Both the position numbers and the translations under genes were made by a program. This document shows, piece by piece, positions 52,754 to 61,117 of a stretch of 64,000 nt of DNA. Source of the stretch: Roseomonas sp. E05 (lineage in GTDB: Bacteria; Pseudomonadota; Alphaproteobacteria; Acetobacterales; Acetobacteraceae); NCBI RefSeq assembly GCF_030063475.1, contig NZ_JASIRT010000002.1:124001-188000 (forward strand), read 5' to 3'. Each line of letters begins with the position of its first letter. Position 1 is the first letter of the stretch. Under the pieces are notes generated by a model, which was not told the origin of the DNA, searched no databases, and saw only the letters and a program-made list of their open reading frames with translations.

Positions 52754-53392
52754 TTACGCCGACTGGCCGGACTTCATGCCGCCCGCGTTCATCAGCTCCT
52801 CGACCTTCTCCCAGTTCACCAGCTTGTTCAGGAAGTTGTCGAGATAGCCCGGGCGGACGTTGCGGAAGTCGAGGTAGTAGGAGTGCTCCCACACGTCCAC
52901 GCCGAGGATCGGGGTGCCCTCGCCGGTGGCGACCGGGTTGGAGCCGTTCGGGGTCTTGGTGACCTTCAGCTTGCCGCTCTGGTCCATGACCAGCCAGGCC
53001 CAGCCGGAGCCGAACTGCGTCACGCCGGCCTGCTTGAACTGCTCCTTGAACTGGGCGAGGCCGCCGAAGTCCTCGTTGATCTTGGCGCCGATCTTGCCCG
53101 GCAGGCTCTCGCCGCCGCCATTCGGCTTCATGACCTGCCAGAACAGCATGTGGTTCCAGTGCTGGCCGGCCTGGTTCAGCACCGGCAGGCCCTCGGCGCC
53201 GGCCTTGCCGGCCTCGGCGACGATCTGCTCCAGCGACTTGCCGGCCAGGCCCTTGCTCTCGACCAGGCCGTTCAGCGCGGTGACATAGGCCTGGTGGTGC
53301 TTGCCGTGGTGCAGCTCCAGCGTCTCCTGGCACATGCCGGAGCCGGCAAGGGCGGAGGTGTCGTAGGGCAGCGGCGGAAGGCTGAAAGCCAT
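52754..53392 (-). CDS. sodB: Superoxide dismutase [Fe/Mn]
   Basis: A 212-residue Fe/Mn SOD. Ligands are in LELHHGKHHQAYV, NQAGQHWNHMLFWQ and DVWEHSYYLDF; FGSGWAWLV and a Gln-bearing second sphere suggest the iron type. Cytosolic superoxide detoxification. A Cys occurs in GSGMCQETLELHHG, next to the first ligand, unusual compared with E. coli SodB. Start at 53392. Confidence 0.93.
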   Translation of the reverse strand: MAFSLPPLPYDTSALAGSGMCQETLELHHGKHHQAYVTALNGLVESKGLAGKSLEQIVAEAGKAGAEGLPVLNQAGQHWNHMLFWQVMKPNGGGESLPGKIGAKINEDFGGLAQFKEQFKQAGVTQFGSGWAWLVMDQSGKLKVTKTPNGSNPVATGEGTPILGVDVWEHSYYLDFRNVRPGYLDNFLNKLVNWEKVEELMNAGGMKSGQSA

Positions 53393-53548
53393 GAGCTGTT
53401 CTCCCGAAGGGATTGGAGTGGGACGGGCAAGCAACGATCAACGCCGTCACCCGGCGTCACGCGATGAAACAGCTAGGCGTGCCTCAGGGGGGCGTCAAGC
53501 AAGCACCCCTGCTGTCGTTCGGCACGGATCTGTGTTCATAACCCCGTC

Positions 53549-54388
53549 ATGGCCGCTCCCGCCCCGCTTTCCCCGCTCGCCGAACTGGCCCGCCGCAGCG
53601 ATCCGGACCGCTTCCTCTGCGCCCTCTTCGCGCCACCGGAGCGGCGTGAGACGCAGTTCCTGCTGATCGCCTTCAACCACGAGTTGGCCCGCGCCCGTGC
53701 GGTGGCGAGCAACCCGATGGCGGCGCTGATCCGCCTGCAATGGTGGCGCGAGGCGGTGGAGCAGGCCGGCGCCGGCGCGGCTCCGCGGCGGCACGAGGTG
53801 GCCGGCCCGCTCGCCGTCGCGCTCCGGGAGGAGCGGCTGGACGCCGCCGATCTGCTCGGCATGATCGACGCGCGCGAGGCGGAAACCGAGGAGGAGATCC
53901 CGAGCCGGGGGGCGCTGCTGGCTTATCTGCGCGGCTCGGCCGGTGGATTCGCGGTGGCGGCCGGGCGGTCGCTCGGCGCGCCGGCGGAAAGTCTGTCGGG
54001 GCTGCAGGGAATCGGCGCCGCCTATGGCATGGCCGGGCTGCTGCGCTCCATCCCCGCGCAGGCCGCGCAGGGACGGAGCCTGTTGCCGGCCGACCTGCTG
54101 GCCGAGCACCAGCTCACGCCTGCCGATGTGGTGCGCAGCCCGGTGGCAGCAGGAATCGCCGCCGCCGCGCGCAGCCTGGCGGAGGAAGGACTGGCGCTGC
54201 TGCGCGAGGGGGAGGCGAGGCTTGGCCCCCTGCCGCGCGGCAGCATCGCGGCAGCGCTGCCGGGCCGGCTGGCGCGGCGCGACCTTCGCCGGATGCTGGC
54301 CGCTGGCTGGGACCCCGCGCAGCCACCGCCGCCGCGCGGGCTGGGAGACCGGCTGGCGGTGATGTGGGCGGGGTGGCGCGGCGCGTGA
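53549..54388 (+). CDS. Squalene/phytoene synthase-family protein, NDUFAF6-like
   Basis: A 279-residue all-helical protein of the trans-isoprenyl-diphosphate synthase fold. LLIAFNHELARARAVASNPM and RLQWWREAVEQA match the NDUFAF6 (C8orf38) subgroup, whose mitochondrial members help assemble respiratory complex I. The paired DxxxD prenyl-diphosphate motifs are not intact: the first position reads NHELA. A second acidic stretch is DLLGMIDAREAE. Catalytic terpene synthesis is therefore doubtful. Confidence 0.75.
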   Translation: MAAPAPLSPLAELARRSDPDRFLCALFAPPERRETQFLLIAFNHELARARAVASNPMAALIRLQWWREAVEQAGAGAAPRRHEVAGPLAVALREERLDAADLLGMIDAREAETEEEIPSRGALLAYLRGSAGGFAVAAGRSLGAPAESLSGLQGIGAAYGMAGLLRSIPAQAAQGRSLLPADLLAEHQLTPADVVRSPVAAGIAAAARSLAEEGLALLREGEARLGPLPRGSIAAALPGRLARRDLRRMLAAGWDPAQPPPPRGLGDRLAVMWAGWRGA

Positions 54389-54419
54389 AAAAGGTCGGGG
54401 GGAAGGAATTCCCCCGAAC

Positions 54420-54893
54420 TCAGTTCTCGCCGGGCGCGGGGCGGGCGCGCACCACCGCGCGGATGGCGAAGGCCGACTGGATGCGTGCCACGCCCGGCAG
54501 GCGCGAGAGCTGCTCCTTGTGGATGCGCTCGTAATCCGCCGCGTCCCGGGCCTCGACCCGGAGCTGGTAGTCCGCCGCTCCACTCATCAGGTAGCACTCG
54601 CAGACCTCGGGGCACTGCCGCACCGCCGACTCGAAGCGGTTGAAGGCCTCCTCCGTCTGCCGCTCCAGCGTGATCTGCACCATCACCACCGTCCGCCCCT
54701 GCAGGGCCGGATCGGCAATGATGGCGGTGTAGCCGCGGATGACGCCACCCGCCTCCAGCAGCCGCAAGCGCCGCAGGCAGGCCGAGGGCGAGAGGCCCAC
54801 GGCGGCGGCCAGCGCCGCATTGCTCATCCGCCCGTCGGACCGCAACAGGCGCAGGAGCTTGCGGTCCAGCGGGTCGAGCACAGGCGGCTGCAT
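54420..54893 (-). CDS. Lrp/AsnC-family regulator (DadR-like)
   Basis: A 157-residue Lrp-type regulator. The HTH (about 1-60) reads LDPLDRKLLRLLRSDGRMSN, ALAAAVGLSPSACLRRLRLL; the RAM domain has GAADYQLRVEARD. It is divergent from dadA with 148 bp between, the usual arrangement for a regulator of alanine/D-amino acid catabolism. Start at 54893. Confidence 0.88.
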   Translation of the reverse strand: MQPPVLDPLDRKLLRLLRSDGRMSNAALAAAVGLSPSACLRRLRLLEAGGVIRGYTAIIADPALQGRTVVMVQITLERQTEEAFNRFESAVRQCPEVCECYLMSGAADYQLRVEARDAADYERIHKEQLSRLPGVARIQSAFAIRAVVRARPAPGEN

Positions 54894-54915
54894 GATCGTC
54901 GCGGCTTTCGCAGGA

Positions 54916-54941
54916 AATTCGAATCCGGCCCGCTGAATTCG
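54916..54941. promoter_or_regulatory. Candidate Lrp-type sites in the regulator/dadA gap
   Basis: AATTCG occurs at 54916-54921 and 54936-54941, exactly 20 bp apart (about two helical turns), inside GAAATTCG and TGAATTCG. This fits the cooperative binding of Lrp-family dimers but is short. Confidence 0.35.
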
Positions 54942-55041
54942 CATGCCGTTGCGCCGATCGCAAGCACCTGCCAGCGGATCGCTCCTAGCATGACCTTTCG
55001 CCGCCACGTCGCGTGTGGCGGCAGGGCGGAGCAGGAAGGCA

Positions 55042-56298
55042 ATGAAGGTTCTCGTTCTTGGCGCCGGCGTGGTGGGCGTCACCTCGGCCTATTACCTCGC
55101 GCGGGCGGGCCATGAGGTGACGGTGGTGGACCGCCAGCAGGGTGCCGGGCTGGAGACCAGCTTCGCCAATGCCGGCCAGGTCTCCTTCGGCTACTCCTCC
55201 CCCTGGGCCGGGCCAGGCATCCCGCAGAAGGCGCTGAAATGGATGTTCATGCGGCACAGCCCGCTGGTCATCCGGCCAAAGATGGACCCGGTGCAGTGGT
55301 CCTGGCTCTGGCAGATGCTGCGGAACTGCACCGAGGCGGCCTACCAGACCAACAAGTCCCGCATGGTTCGCGTCGCCGACTACAGCCGCGGCGCGCTGGC
55401 CGACCTGCGCGAGGAAACCGGCATCGAGTACGATGGCCGTGAGCGCGGCACGTTGCAGCTCTTCCGCACCCAGGCGCAACTCGACCATGTCGGCGACGAC
55501 CTGCGCGTGCTGAAGCAGTACGGCGTGCCCTTCGAGGTGCTGGACCGCGCCGGCTGCGTCGCCGCCGAGCCGGCGCTCGGCCGCGTGCAGGAGAAGTTCG
55601 TCGGCGGCCTGCGCCTGCCGCAGGACGAGACGGGCGACGCGCATATCTTTACCCAGCGCCTGGCCGCCATCTGCGCCGAGAAGGGCGTGGTGTTCAACTA
55701 CGGCACCAGCATTGAGCGGCTGATGGTGCAGGGCGGGGACATCGCCGGCGTGGTCACCAGCGCTGGCGTCCTGACGGCCGACCGCTACCTGCTGGCGCTG
55801 GGCAGCTACTCGCCGCAGCTCCTGGCGCCGCTCGGGCTGAAGGTGCCGGTCTATCCGGTGAAGGGCTACTCCATCACCCTGCCGGTACTGGATGACGCCG
55901 CCGCGCCGGTCTCCACCGTGATGGACGAGACCTACAAGATCGCCATCACGCGCCTCGGTGACCGCATCCGCGTCGGCGGCACGGCGGAGATCGCCGGCTT
56001 CGACACGCGCCTGCGCGAGGAACGCCGTGAGACGCTGCTGCATTCGGTGACGGACCTCTACCCGCAGGGCGGCGACCCGGCGCGCGCGGTCTTCTGGTGC
56101 GGGCTGCGGCCGATGACGCCGGACGGCACGCCGATCATCGGCCCGACGAAATATCCCAGCCTGTTCCTCAACACCGGCCACGGCACGCTGGGCTGGACCA
56201 TGTCCTGCGGCAGCGGGAAGCTGGCCGCCGACCTGGTGGCCGATCAGCGGCCCAACATCGAGCACGCCGACCTCGCGCTCTCCCGCTACGCGGCCTGA
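55042..56298 (+). CDS. dadA: D-amino acid dehydrogenase
   Basis: A 418-residue FAD-dependent DAO-family enzyme. The N-terminal dinucleotide-binding motif is [23 protein letters not shown] (GxGxxG), and [23 protein letters not shown] is the DadA signature. The C-terminal [18 protein letters not shown] and [18 protein letters not shown] are conserved. It deaminates D-alanine and other D-amino acids to keto acids, feeding electrons to the respiratory chain. An AGGAAGG ribosome site precedes the ATG at 55042. Confidence 0.94.
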   Translation: MKVLVLGAGVVGVTSAYYLARAGHEVTVVDRQQGAGLETSFANAGQVSFGYSSPWAGPGIPQKALKWMFMRHSPLVIRPKMDPVQWSWLWQMLRNCTEAAYQTNKSRMVRVADYSRGALADLREETGIEYDGRERGTLQLFRTQAQLDHVGDDLRVLKQYGVPFEVLDRAGCVAAEPALGRVQEKFVGGLRLPQDETGDAHIFTQRLAAICAEKGVVFNYGTSIERLMVQGGDIAGVVTSAGVLTADRYLLALGSYSPQLLAPLGLKVPVYPVKGYSITLPVLDDAAAPVSTVMDETYKIAITRLGDRIRVGGTAEIAGFDTRLREERRETLLHSVTDLYPQGGDPARAVFWCGLRPMTPDGTPIIGPTKYPSLFLNTGHGTLGWTMSCGSGKLAADLVADQRPNIEHADLALSRYAA

Positions 56299-56310
56299 GC
56301 GCGGCCCGGC

Positions 56311-57039
56311 TCACACGCCGGGCAGGTGCGCGGCGAAGGCCGCGTAGCCCGGTGCGCCCATGGCGACGAAGCGAAGCGTCATGGCCGCCGCGAAGAGGCC
56401 GGCGCCGAGCAGCGTCGCCCAGTGCGGTCGCCCGCGGCTCCGCCAGTCCCACCAGAGGAGCGGCGCGAAGGTCAGCAGGCTCAGCAGGTTCAGGACCGCG
56501 AAGACCTCGGGCAGCGGCGGGCCGATCGGCAGGCGGCCGATCGCCGGGTCCATCATCAGCAGCGCGGCGCCGAGCATCAGCCGCTTATGCGCCTGTGGGT
56601 TGCGCCGGTACCACCAGCCGAGCGCGACCAGCACGGCGAAGGGCGGGATGAGGAAGAGCGGAATGGCCGTCCAGCCCAGCGGCGTGGCGAAGGGCGGCTG
56701 GTTGGCGCGCGCCACCTGCCCGACCGTGACGAGGTACATCAGCGGTATCATCAGCACCGCCAGCGCCATCCCCGCCTGACCGAGCCGCATGTGGAGGTCG
56801 CGCCGCCCGGCCGTCACCAGCATGGTCTGCGCCAGCAGCAGCAGCATCCAGGCCGTGAAGGCCAGGCCGTGCAGCAGCACCAGCGGCGTCAGCGTCGGGT
56901 TGGGGCGCGGTGAATAAACGACGTCGCGCAGGTAGAAGCTGGGCGCGAAGCCGATGAACACGAGCGCCAGCATGAACAGCGCCATGCTGGCATAGAAGCG
57001 CCGCTCGGCGGAAAGCCGGGCCTGAACCGCAGTCGTCAT
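56311..57039 (-). CDS. Uncharacterised polytopic membrane protein
   Basis: A 242-residue protein with about seven transmembrane segments. RFYASMALFMLALVFIGFAPSFYLR forms the first; LHGLAFTAWMLLLLAQTMLV the second. Conserved-looking His residues lie in LLHGLAF, DLHMRLGQAG and NPQAHKRLMLGA, suggesting possible heme or metal contacts, but this is not established. I do not recognise a named family with certainty. It is convergent with dadA (12-bp gap). Confidence 0.7.
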   Translation of the reverse strand: MTTAVQARLSAERRFYASMALFMLALVFIGFAPSFYLRDVVYSPRPNPTLTPLVLLHGLAFTAWMLLLLAQTMLVTAGRRDLHMRLGQAGMALAVLMIPLMYLVTVGQVARANQPPFATPLGWTAIPLFLIPPFAVLVALGWWYRRNPQAHKRLMLGAALLMMDPAIGRLPIGPPLPEVFAVLNLLSLLTFAPLLWWDWRSRGRPHWATLLGAGLFAAAMTLRFVAMGAPGYAAFAAHLPGV

Positions 57040-57170
57040 GCTGCCTCCGGGATCTCTGCGGGCGGCAGTCTATAGTCGGTTCATATCCGGAACGAAAGCG
57101 CTACTTTCATCCCCCGGAAGGAGGAGTGCCGCCGGCGCTCCAGGCGGGCCGGCGGCACCCCCGGGCCGGT

Positions 57171-58001
57171 TCAGGCGCCGACGATCACCGCGCCCTTGTA
57201 CTTCTGCTCGACAAAGGCTTTCACCGCCGGGTCGGCATAGGCGCGGGCCAGCTTCTGCGCCCAGGGCTTGTTCTCGTCGCCGCGGCGGGTCACCACCAGC
57301 ACGGTGTAGACGCTGTCCTTGTCCTCGACCGCCAGGCCTTCCTTCAGCGGGTTCAGCCCGGCGGGGACGGCGTAGTTGCCGGTGATGGCGGCGGCGTCCA
57401 CGTCCTCCAGGCTGCGGGCGATCGAGGCCGCCTCCAGCTCCAGGATGCGGATGTTCTTCGGGTTCTCGGCAACGTCGGCGATGGTGGCACGGTAGTCGGC
57501 GCCCGGGCGCAGCTTGATCACGCCGGCCTTGTCCAGCAGCAGCAGGGCGCGGCCGCCATTCGTCGGGTCGTTCGGGATGGCGACGCGGGCGCCCTTCGGC
57601 AGGTCGGCCAGCGCCTTGTGCTTGCGGCTGAACACGCCCATGACAGTCAGCACGGTCTTGCCGACCGGCACGAAGTCATAGCCGCGCTGCTGCTTCTGCG
57701 CCTCCAGGAAGGGCAGGTGCTGATAGGTGTTGATGTCGATCTCGCCGGCCGCCAGCGCCACGTTCGGCTGGATGAAGTCGGAGAACTCCGTGATCTTCAC
57801 GGCGAAGTCCTGCTTCGCCAGCACGTCGCGCACGACTTCCAGCACCTCGGCATGCACGCCGGCGGTGACGCCAACATGCAGCGGGCGCGCGGTGGTGCCG
57901 ATCGTCGGCCCGGTTGCCCCCTGGGCGAGGGCGGGCACGCGGAGGATGGCGGGCAGCAGCAGCGCGCCGCCGGCGAGGATGAGGGAGCGTCGGGTCAGCA
58001 T
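57171..58001 (-). CDS. metQ: Methionine ABC transporter substrate-binding protein (first copy)
   Basis: A 276-residue NlpA/MetQ-family protein. The signal peptide is LTRRSLILAGGALLLPAILRVPALA (no lipobox Cys). VGVTAGVHAEVLEVVRDVL, FSDFIQPNVALAAGEIDINTYQHLPFL and VAIPNDPTNGGRALLLL are diagnostic. It is the last gene of metN-metI-metQ-metQ, 11 bp after the other metQ, and diverges from it strongly enough to suggest distinct ligand preference (D-/L-Met or peptides). Confidence 0.9.
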   Translation of the reverse strand: MLTRRSLILAGGALLLPAILRVPALAQGATGPTIGTTARPLHVGVTAGVHAEVLEVVRDVLAKQDFAVKITEFSDFIQPNVALAAGEIDINTYQHLPFLEAQKQQRGYDFVPVGKTVLTVMGVFSRKHKALADLPKGARVAIPNDPTNGGRALLLLDKAGVIKLRPGADYRATIADVAENPKNIRILELEAASIARSLEDVDAAAITGNYAVPAGLNPLKEGLAVEDKDSVYTVLVVTRRGDENKPWAQKLARAYADPAVKAFVEQKYKGAVIVGA

Positions 58002-58012
58002 GGGCTATGTCC

Positions 58013-58816
58013 TCAGAAAGCGGGAACCGCGGAGCCGTGGAAGGTCTCCTGCACGAACTTGCGGATTTCGTCGTTCTGGTAGGCGGCGACCAGCGGCTTC
58101 AACCAGGGGGCGTCCTTGTTGTCGCGGTGCACGACGATGAGGTTGGCATAGGGGCTGTCGGCGTTCTCGATGGCGATGGCGTCGCGCACCGGGTTCAGCC
58201 CGGCCGGAATGGCGTAGTCGGTGTTGATCACCGCGGCATCCACCTCGTCCAGCACGCGCGGGATCTGCGCCGCCTCCAGCTCGACGACCCGGATGTTCTT
58301 CGGGTTTTCGGTGATGTCGGCGATGGTGGCGCGGAAATCGGCGCCCGGCGTCAGCCTGAAGACGCCGTTGGCGGCGAGCAGGGCGAGGGCGCGGCCGCCA
58401 TTCGTCGGGTCGTTCGGGACGGCGATGCGCGCGCCCTTCGGCAGCGCGTCCAGCTTCTTGTACTTGCGGGAATAGACGCCGATCGGGAAGACCATCGTCT
58501 TGCCCACCGCCGCCAGCGGCAGGTTGCGGTCACGCACCATCTGCTCCAGGAAGGGCAGGTGCTGGTAGCTGTTGGCGTCCAGCTCCTTCGCCGCCAGCGC
58601 GAGGTTCGGCGTGATGTAGTCGGTGAAGGGGATGATCTTCAGGTACAGCCCGTCCCGTGCGGCGATCTCCTGCACCTTCTCCAGCAGTTGCGTGTGCGGC
58701 CCGGCCGAAGTGCCGATGCGCAGCGGGCGCTCCTTGCTGCCGATCTCCTGGGCGAAAGCGGGCAGGGCGGCGAGAGCGAGGGCGCTGCCCAGCAGGGCGC
58801 GACGGTTCAGTGACAC
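58013..58816 (-). CDS. metQ: Methionine ABC transporter substrate-binding protein (second copy)
   Basis: A 267-residue MetQ paralogue. It starts with GTG (58816) behind an AAAAAAGGAGA ribosome site; the signal peptide is SLNRRALLGSALALAALPAFA. IGTSAGPHTQLLEKVQEI, FTDYITPNLALAAKELDANSYQHLPFL and IAVPNDPTNGGRALALL align with the neighbouring copy along the whole length. Also lacks a lipobox. It sits between metI and the other metQ. Confidence 0.9.
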   Translation of the reverse strand: MSLNRRALLGSALALAALPAFAQEIGSKERPLRIGTSAGPHTQLLEKVQEIAARDGLYLKIIPFTDYITPNLALAAKELDANSYQHLPFLEQMVRDRNLPLAAVGKTMVFPIGVYSRKYKKLDALPKGARIAVPNDPTNGGRALALLAANGVFRLTPGADFRATIADITENPKNIRVVELEAAQIPRVLDEVDAAVINTDYAIPAGLNPVRDAIAIENADSPYANLIVVHRDNKDAPWLKPLVAAYQNDEIRKFVQETFHGSAVPAF

Positions 58817-58839
58817 TGGCGGTCTCCTTTTTTCCTGGT

Positions 58840-59505
58840 TCAGCGGCGGCGGGCGCGGCGCACCAGCCAGTCGCCCAGCGATTGCAGGCCCTGCACGAAC
58901 AGGATCAGCACGACCACGACGCTCGCCATCACCTCCGGCATGAACCGCTGGTAGCCGAAGCGGATGCCGAGATCGCCGAGCCCGCCGCCGCCCACCGCCC
59001 CGGCCATGGCGGAGTAGCCGACCAGGCTGACCAGCGTGACCGTGACGGCGGCGATCAGCCCTGGCATGGCCTCCGGCACCAGCACCTTCCAAAGGATCTG
59101 CAGCCGGGTGGCGCCCATGGCGCGGGCGGCCTCCACCACGCCGCGGTCCACCTCGCGGAAGGCGGTCTCGAAGAGGCGGGCGATGAAGGCGGTGGCGGCC
59201 AGCGCCAGCGGCACGATGGCGGCGGTGGTGCCGATCGAGGTGCCGGCCACCAGCCGCGTGAAAGGCACGATGGCCACCATCAGGATGATGAAGGGCGTCG
59301 AGCGGACGGCGTTGATCAGCAGGCCGAGCGGGCGGTTGATCAGGCCGTTCTGGGCCAGCCCGTCGCGGTCCGTGGCGTGCAGCAGCAGCGCCAGCGGCAG
59401 GCCGAGCACCACCGCGACCAGCGCGGCGCCGCCCACCATGGTCAGCGTCTCGATGGCGGCGTCGATGAAGAGCTGCTGCAGCATCGGGGGAAGCCAGGGA
59501 AGCAT
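58840..59505 (-). CDS. metI: Methionine ABC transporter permease
   Basis: A 221-residue BPD permease with five to six membrane segments. AVRSTPFIILMVAIVPFTRLVAGTSIG is the MetI signature, and EAARAMGATRLQILWKVLVPEAMPG the EAA loop. It lies 2 bp after metN and 23 bp before the second metQ, under the SAM-II leader. Confidence 0.93.
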   Translation of the reverse strand: MLPWLPPMLQQLFIDAAIETLTMVGGAALVAVVLGLPLALLLHATDRDGLAQNGLINRPLGLLINAVRSTPFIILMVAIVPFTRLVAGTSIGTTAAIVPLALAATAFIARLFETAFREVDRGVVEAARAMGATRLQILWKVLVPEAMPGLIAAVTVTLVSLVGYSAMAGAVGGGGLGDLGIRFGYQRFMPEVMASVVVVLILFVQGLQSLGDWLVRRARRR

Positions 59506-59507
59506 GG

Positions 59508-60596
59508 TCAGGCGGCCTCCAGCGTGTCGTCGGCGATGGGCGTGACGGTCAGGCCCAGCTCGGCGAACCAGGCGAGGGCGGCCTCGATACGCCCGGCGGG
59601 CCCGTAGGCCGCCAGCGCCATCAGGCCGAAAGGCTCCCCGGCGATCTCGTCGATGCGGCCGGAGATGATGTTGAGGTCCAGCCCGAAGCGGCGCGAGGCC
59701 TCGCTGATGACCGAGCGCGTGCTGTGCGGCCCGGCAAAGAGCACCTGCAGCAGGCGCCGCGCCTCGCCCGCGCCGGGCGCCGGCAGGCGGGCCACGGTTC
59801 CCGGCGGAATGGAATGGCCGATGGTGTCGGCGATGAAGCGGCGCGTCGTCGGATGCGCGGGGCGGGTGAAGACGTCGAAGACGCGGCCTTCCTCCACCAC
59901 CTGGCCGCGCTCCATGACGGCGACGCGGTCGCAGATCTCCTTCACCACGGCCATTTCATGGGTGATCAGCAGCACGGTGAGGTCGAGCTGGTCGCGCAGG
60001 CGCTTGATCAGCGCCAGGATCTCCTGCGTCGTCTCGGGGTCGAGCGCGCTGGTGGCCTCGTCGCAGAGCAGGATGCGCGGGCGGGGCGCCAGGGCGCGGG
60101 CGATGCCGACGCGCTGCTTCTGCCCGCCCGAGAGCTGCGCCGGCCAGGCATTCGCCTTCTCGGCCAGGCCCACGAGCGCCAGCGCCTCCGATACGCGCTG
60201 CGCCCGCTCGGCGCCGGGCAGTCCGGCGATCTCCAGCGGGAAGGCGACGTTGTCCGCCACGGTGCGGGAGGCCAGCAGGTTGAAGTGCTGGAACACCATG
60301 CCGATGCCGCGTCGCCGCTCGCGCAGCGCGCCGTCGGAGAGGGCCATCAGGTCCTCGCCCAGCACCCGGACCTCGCCCTCGTCCGGCCGCTCCAGCAGGT
60401 TGACGCAGCGGATCAGGGTGGACTTGCCGGCGCCCGAGCGGCCGACGATGCCGAAGATCTCGCCCGGCGCCACCTCCAGCGAAACGCCGTCCAGTGCCCG
60501 CGTGGCCACGCCGCCCCGTCCGGTGAAATGGCGCTTCAGCCCATGCAGGCGAATGGCGGCTTCGGCTTGCACCGAGGCGGCAGGAGAGGCGGGCAT
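59508..60596 (-). CDS. metN: Methionine ABC transporter ATPase with NIL domain
   Basis: A 362-residue ATPase. Walker A GRSGAGKSTLIR, signature LSGGQKQRVGIARAL, Walker B ILLCDEATSALDPET, switch LLITHEM. The C-terminal NIL domain (about 285-358; RLLQVLFAGPHSTRSVISEASRRFG) binds methionine for trans-inhibition. The first gene of the met operon, preceded by 215 nt of leader after the SAM-II riboswitch. Confidence 0.94.
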   Translation of the reverse strand: MPASPAASVQAEAAIRLHGLKRHFTGRGGVATRALDGVSLEVAPGEIFGIVGRSGAGKSTLIRCVNLLERPDEGEVRVLGEDLMALSDGALRERRRGIGMVFQHFNLLASRTVADNVAFPLEIAGLPGAERAQRVSEALALVGLAEKANAWPAQLSGGQKQRVGIARALAPRPRILLCDEATSALDPETTQEILALIKRLRDQLDLTVLLITHEMAVVKEICDRVAVMERGQVVEEGRVFDVFTRPAHPTTRRFIADTIGHSIPPGTVARLPAPGAGEARRLLQVLFAGPHSTRSVISEASRRFGLDLNIISGRIDEIAGEPFGLMALAAYGPAGRIEAALAWFAELGLTVTPIADDTLEAA

Positions 60597-60643
60597 GGCA
60601 GTTCCGTCGGTCGTGTGCGGGGAAGGGGCGGGGTGCCGGAAAG

Positions 60644-60663
60644 GCGCGCCGGTGCCGGCGCGC
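60644..60663 (-). terminator. Terminator-like hairpin in the metN leader
   Basis: On the minus strand, GCGCGCCGG and CCGGCGCGC form a perfect 9-bp stem with a 2-nt loop, followed by CTTTCC. It lies 48 nt upstream of the metN start. The U-tract is weak, so this is a possible attenuator rather than a proven terminator. Confidence 0.4.
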
Positions 60664-60677
60664 GGTTCAGCTGTGGG

Positions 60678-60704
60678 TCAGCAGGGGCACATTCGATGGG
60701 GCAT
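60678..60704 (-). CDS. Possible Met/Cys leader peptide upstream of metN
   Basis: A 9-codon reading frame encoding MPHRMCPC and a stop. It has an ACGGAG ribosome site 5 nt before its ATG. The last half is rich in sulfur amino acids (Met5, Cys6, Cys8). It lies between two complementary 8-mers (GTGGGTCA at 60751-60758 and TGACCCAC at 60673-60680, minus-strand sense); the stop codon TGA is the beginning of the second one. A terminator-like hairpin follows at 60663. This is the layout of a translation-dependent attenuator. Expression is not shown. Confidence 0.35.
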   Translation of the reverse strand: MPHRMCPC

Positions 60705-60811
60705 GGGCACTCCGTGTTCCCCTCGCGGGGTGATCTCCAACATGGTCGGATGACCCACGAAGCGGCCGGCGGCACGGGAAAAGGTCCCGGCATGCCGCTG
60801 CCCGGCTTCCT

Positions 60812-60866
60812 GGCGCTTTAGCACTTGGTGTCGCGGCGCAAGCTGCATCCGTCAAATCCCCGCGGG
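60812..60866 (-). promoter_or_regulatory. SAM-II riboswitch upstream of metNIQQ
   Basis: The minus strand contains, in order, CGCGGGGATTTGACGG, TGCAGCTTGCGCCGCG and GTGCTAAAGCGCC. These are the SAM-II elements: GATTTG, the P1 arms CGCGG/CCGCG, and GCTAAAGCGC that forms the pseudoknot. An AGGA follows directly. SAM-II occurs in alphaproteobacteria upstream of methionine genes. The 215-nt distance to metN is long for the usual SD-sequestering mechanism. Confidence 0.82.
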
Positions 60867-61117
60867 AAGGCATAATCCCCTTCCGCTGCGGAGAATGGGC
60901 AAATCACAGCACGGGTGCAAGCGGCCAATCCCTTGAGATATCCATGCATTTTCCGCATGGCTCATCTCCGTTTGCCTCTGGATGCTGCAATTTGCGCCGG
61001 GAACCTGTACAACCCTGCGGACCCTACCGCGCCGGTGCGCCCTGTCGCTCCCGCGCCTTCCAGGCTGTGCCCTCGTGCGGGCGCGCCATACCCGAGAGTC
61101 GCGGACCTTTCATAACA
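60867..61117. other. Leader/promoter region between the SAM-II element and the helicase gene
   Basis: 251 bp without a credible gene. It must hold the leftward met promoter and the rightward helicase promoter. The stretch 60905-60990 is less GC-rich, with a CCATGCATTTTCCGCATGG imperfect palindrome near 60941-60959. No riboswitch is recognised for the helicase. Confidence 0.4.

Noticed and set aside
60536-60793. An 85-residue minus-strand frame starting shortly after the SAM-II element
   Set aside because: It is Pro/Arg/Cys-rich, overlaps the metN start in another frame, and its ATG is about 14 nt from the nearest AGGA. The shorter MPHRMCPC frame is the better leader candidate.
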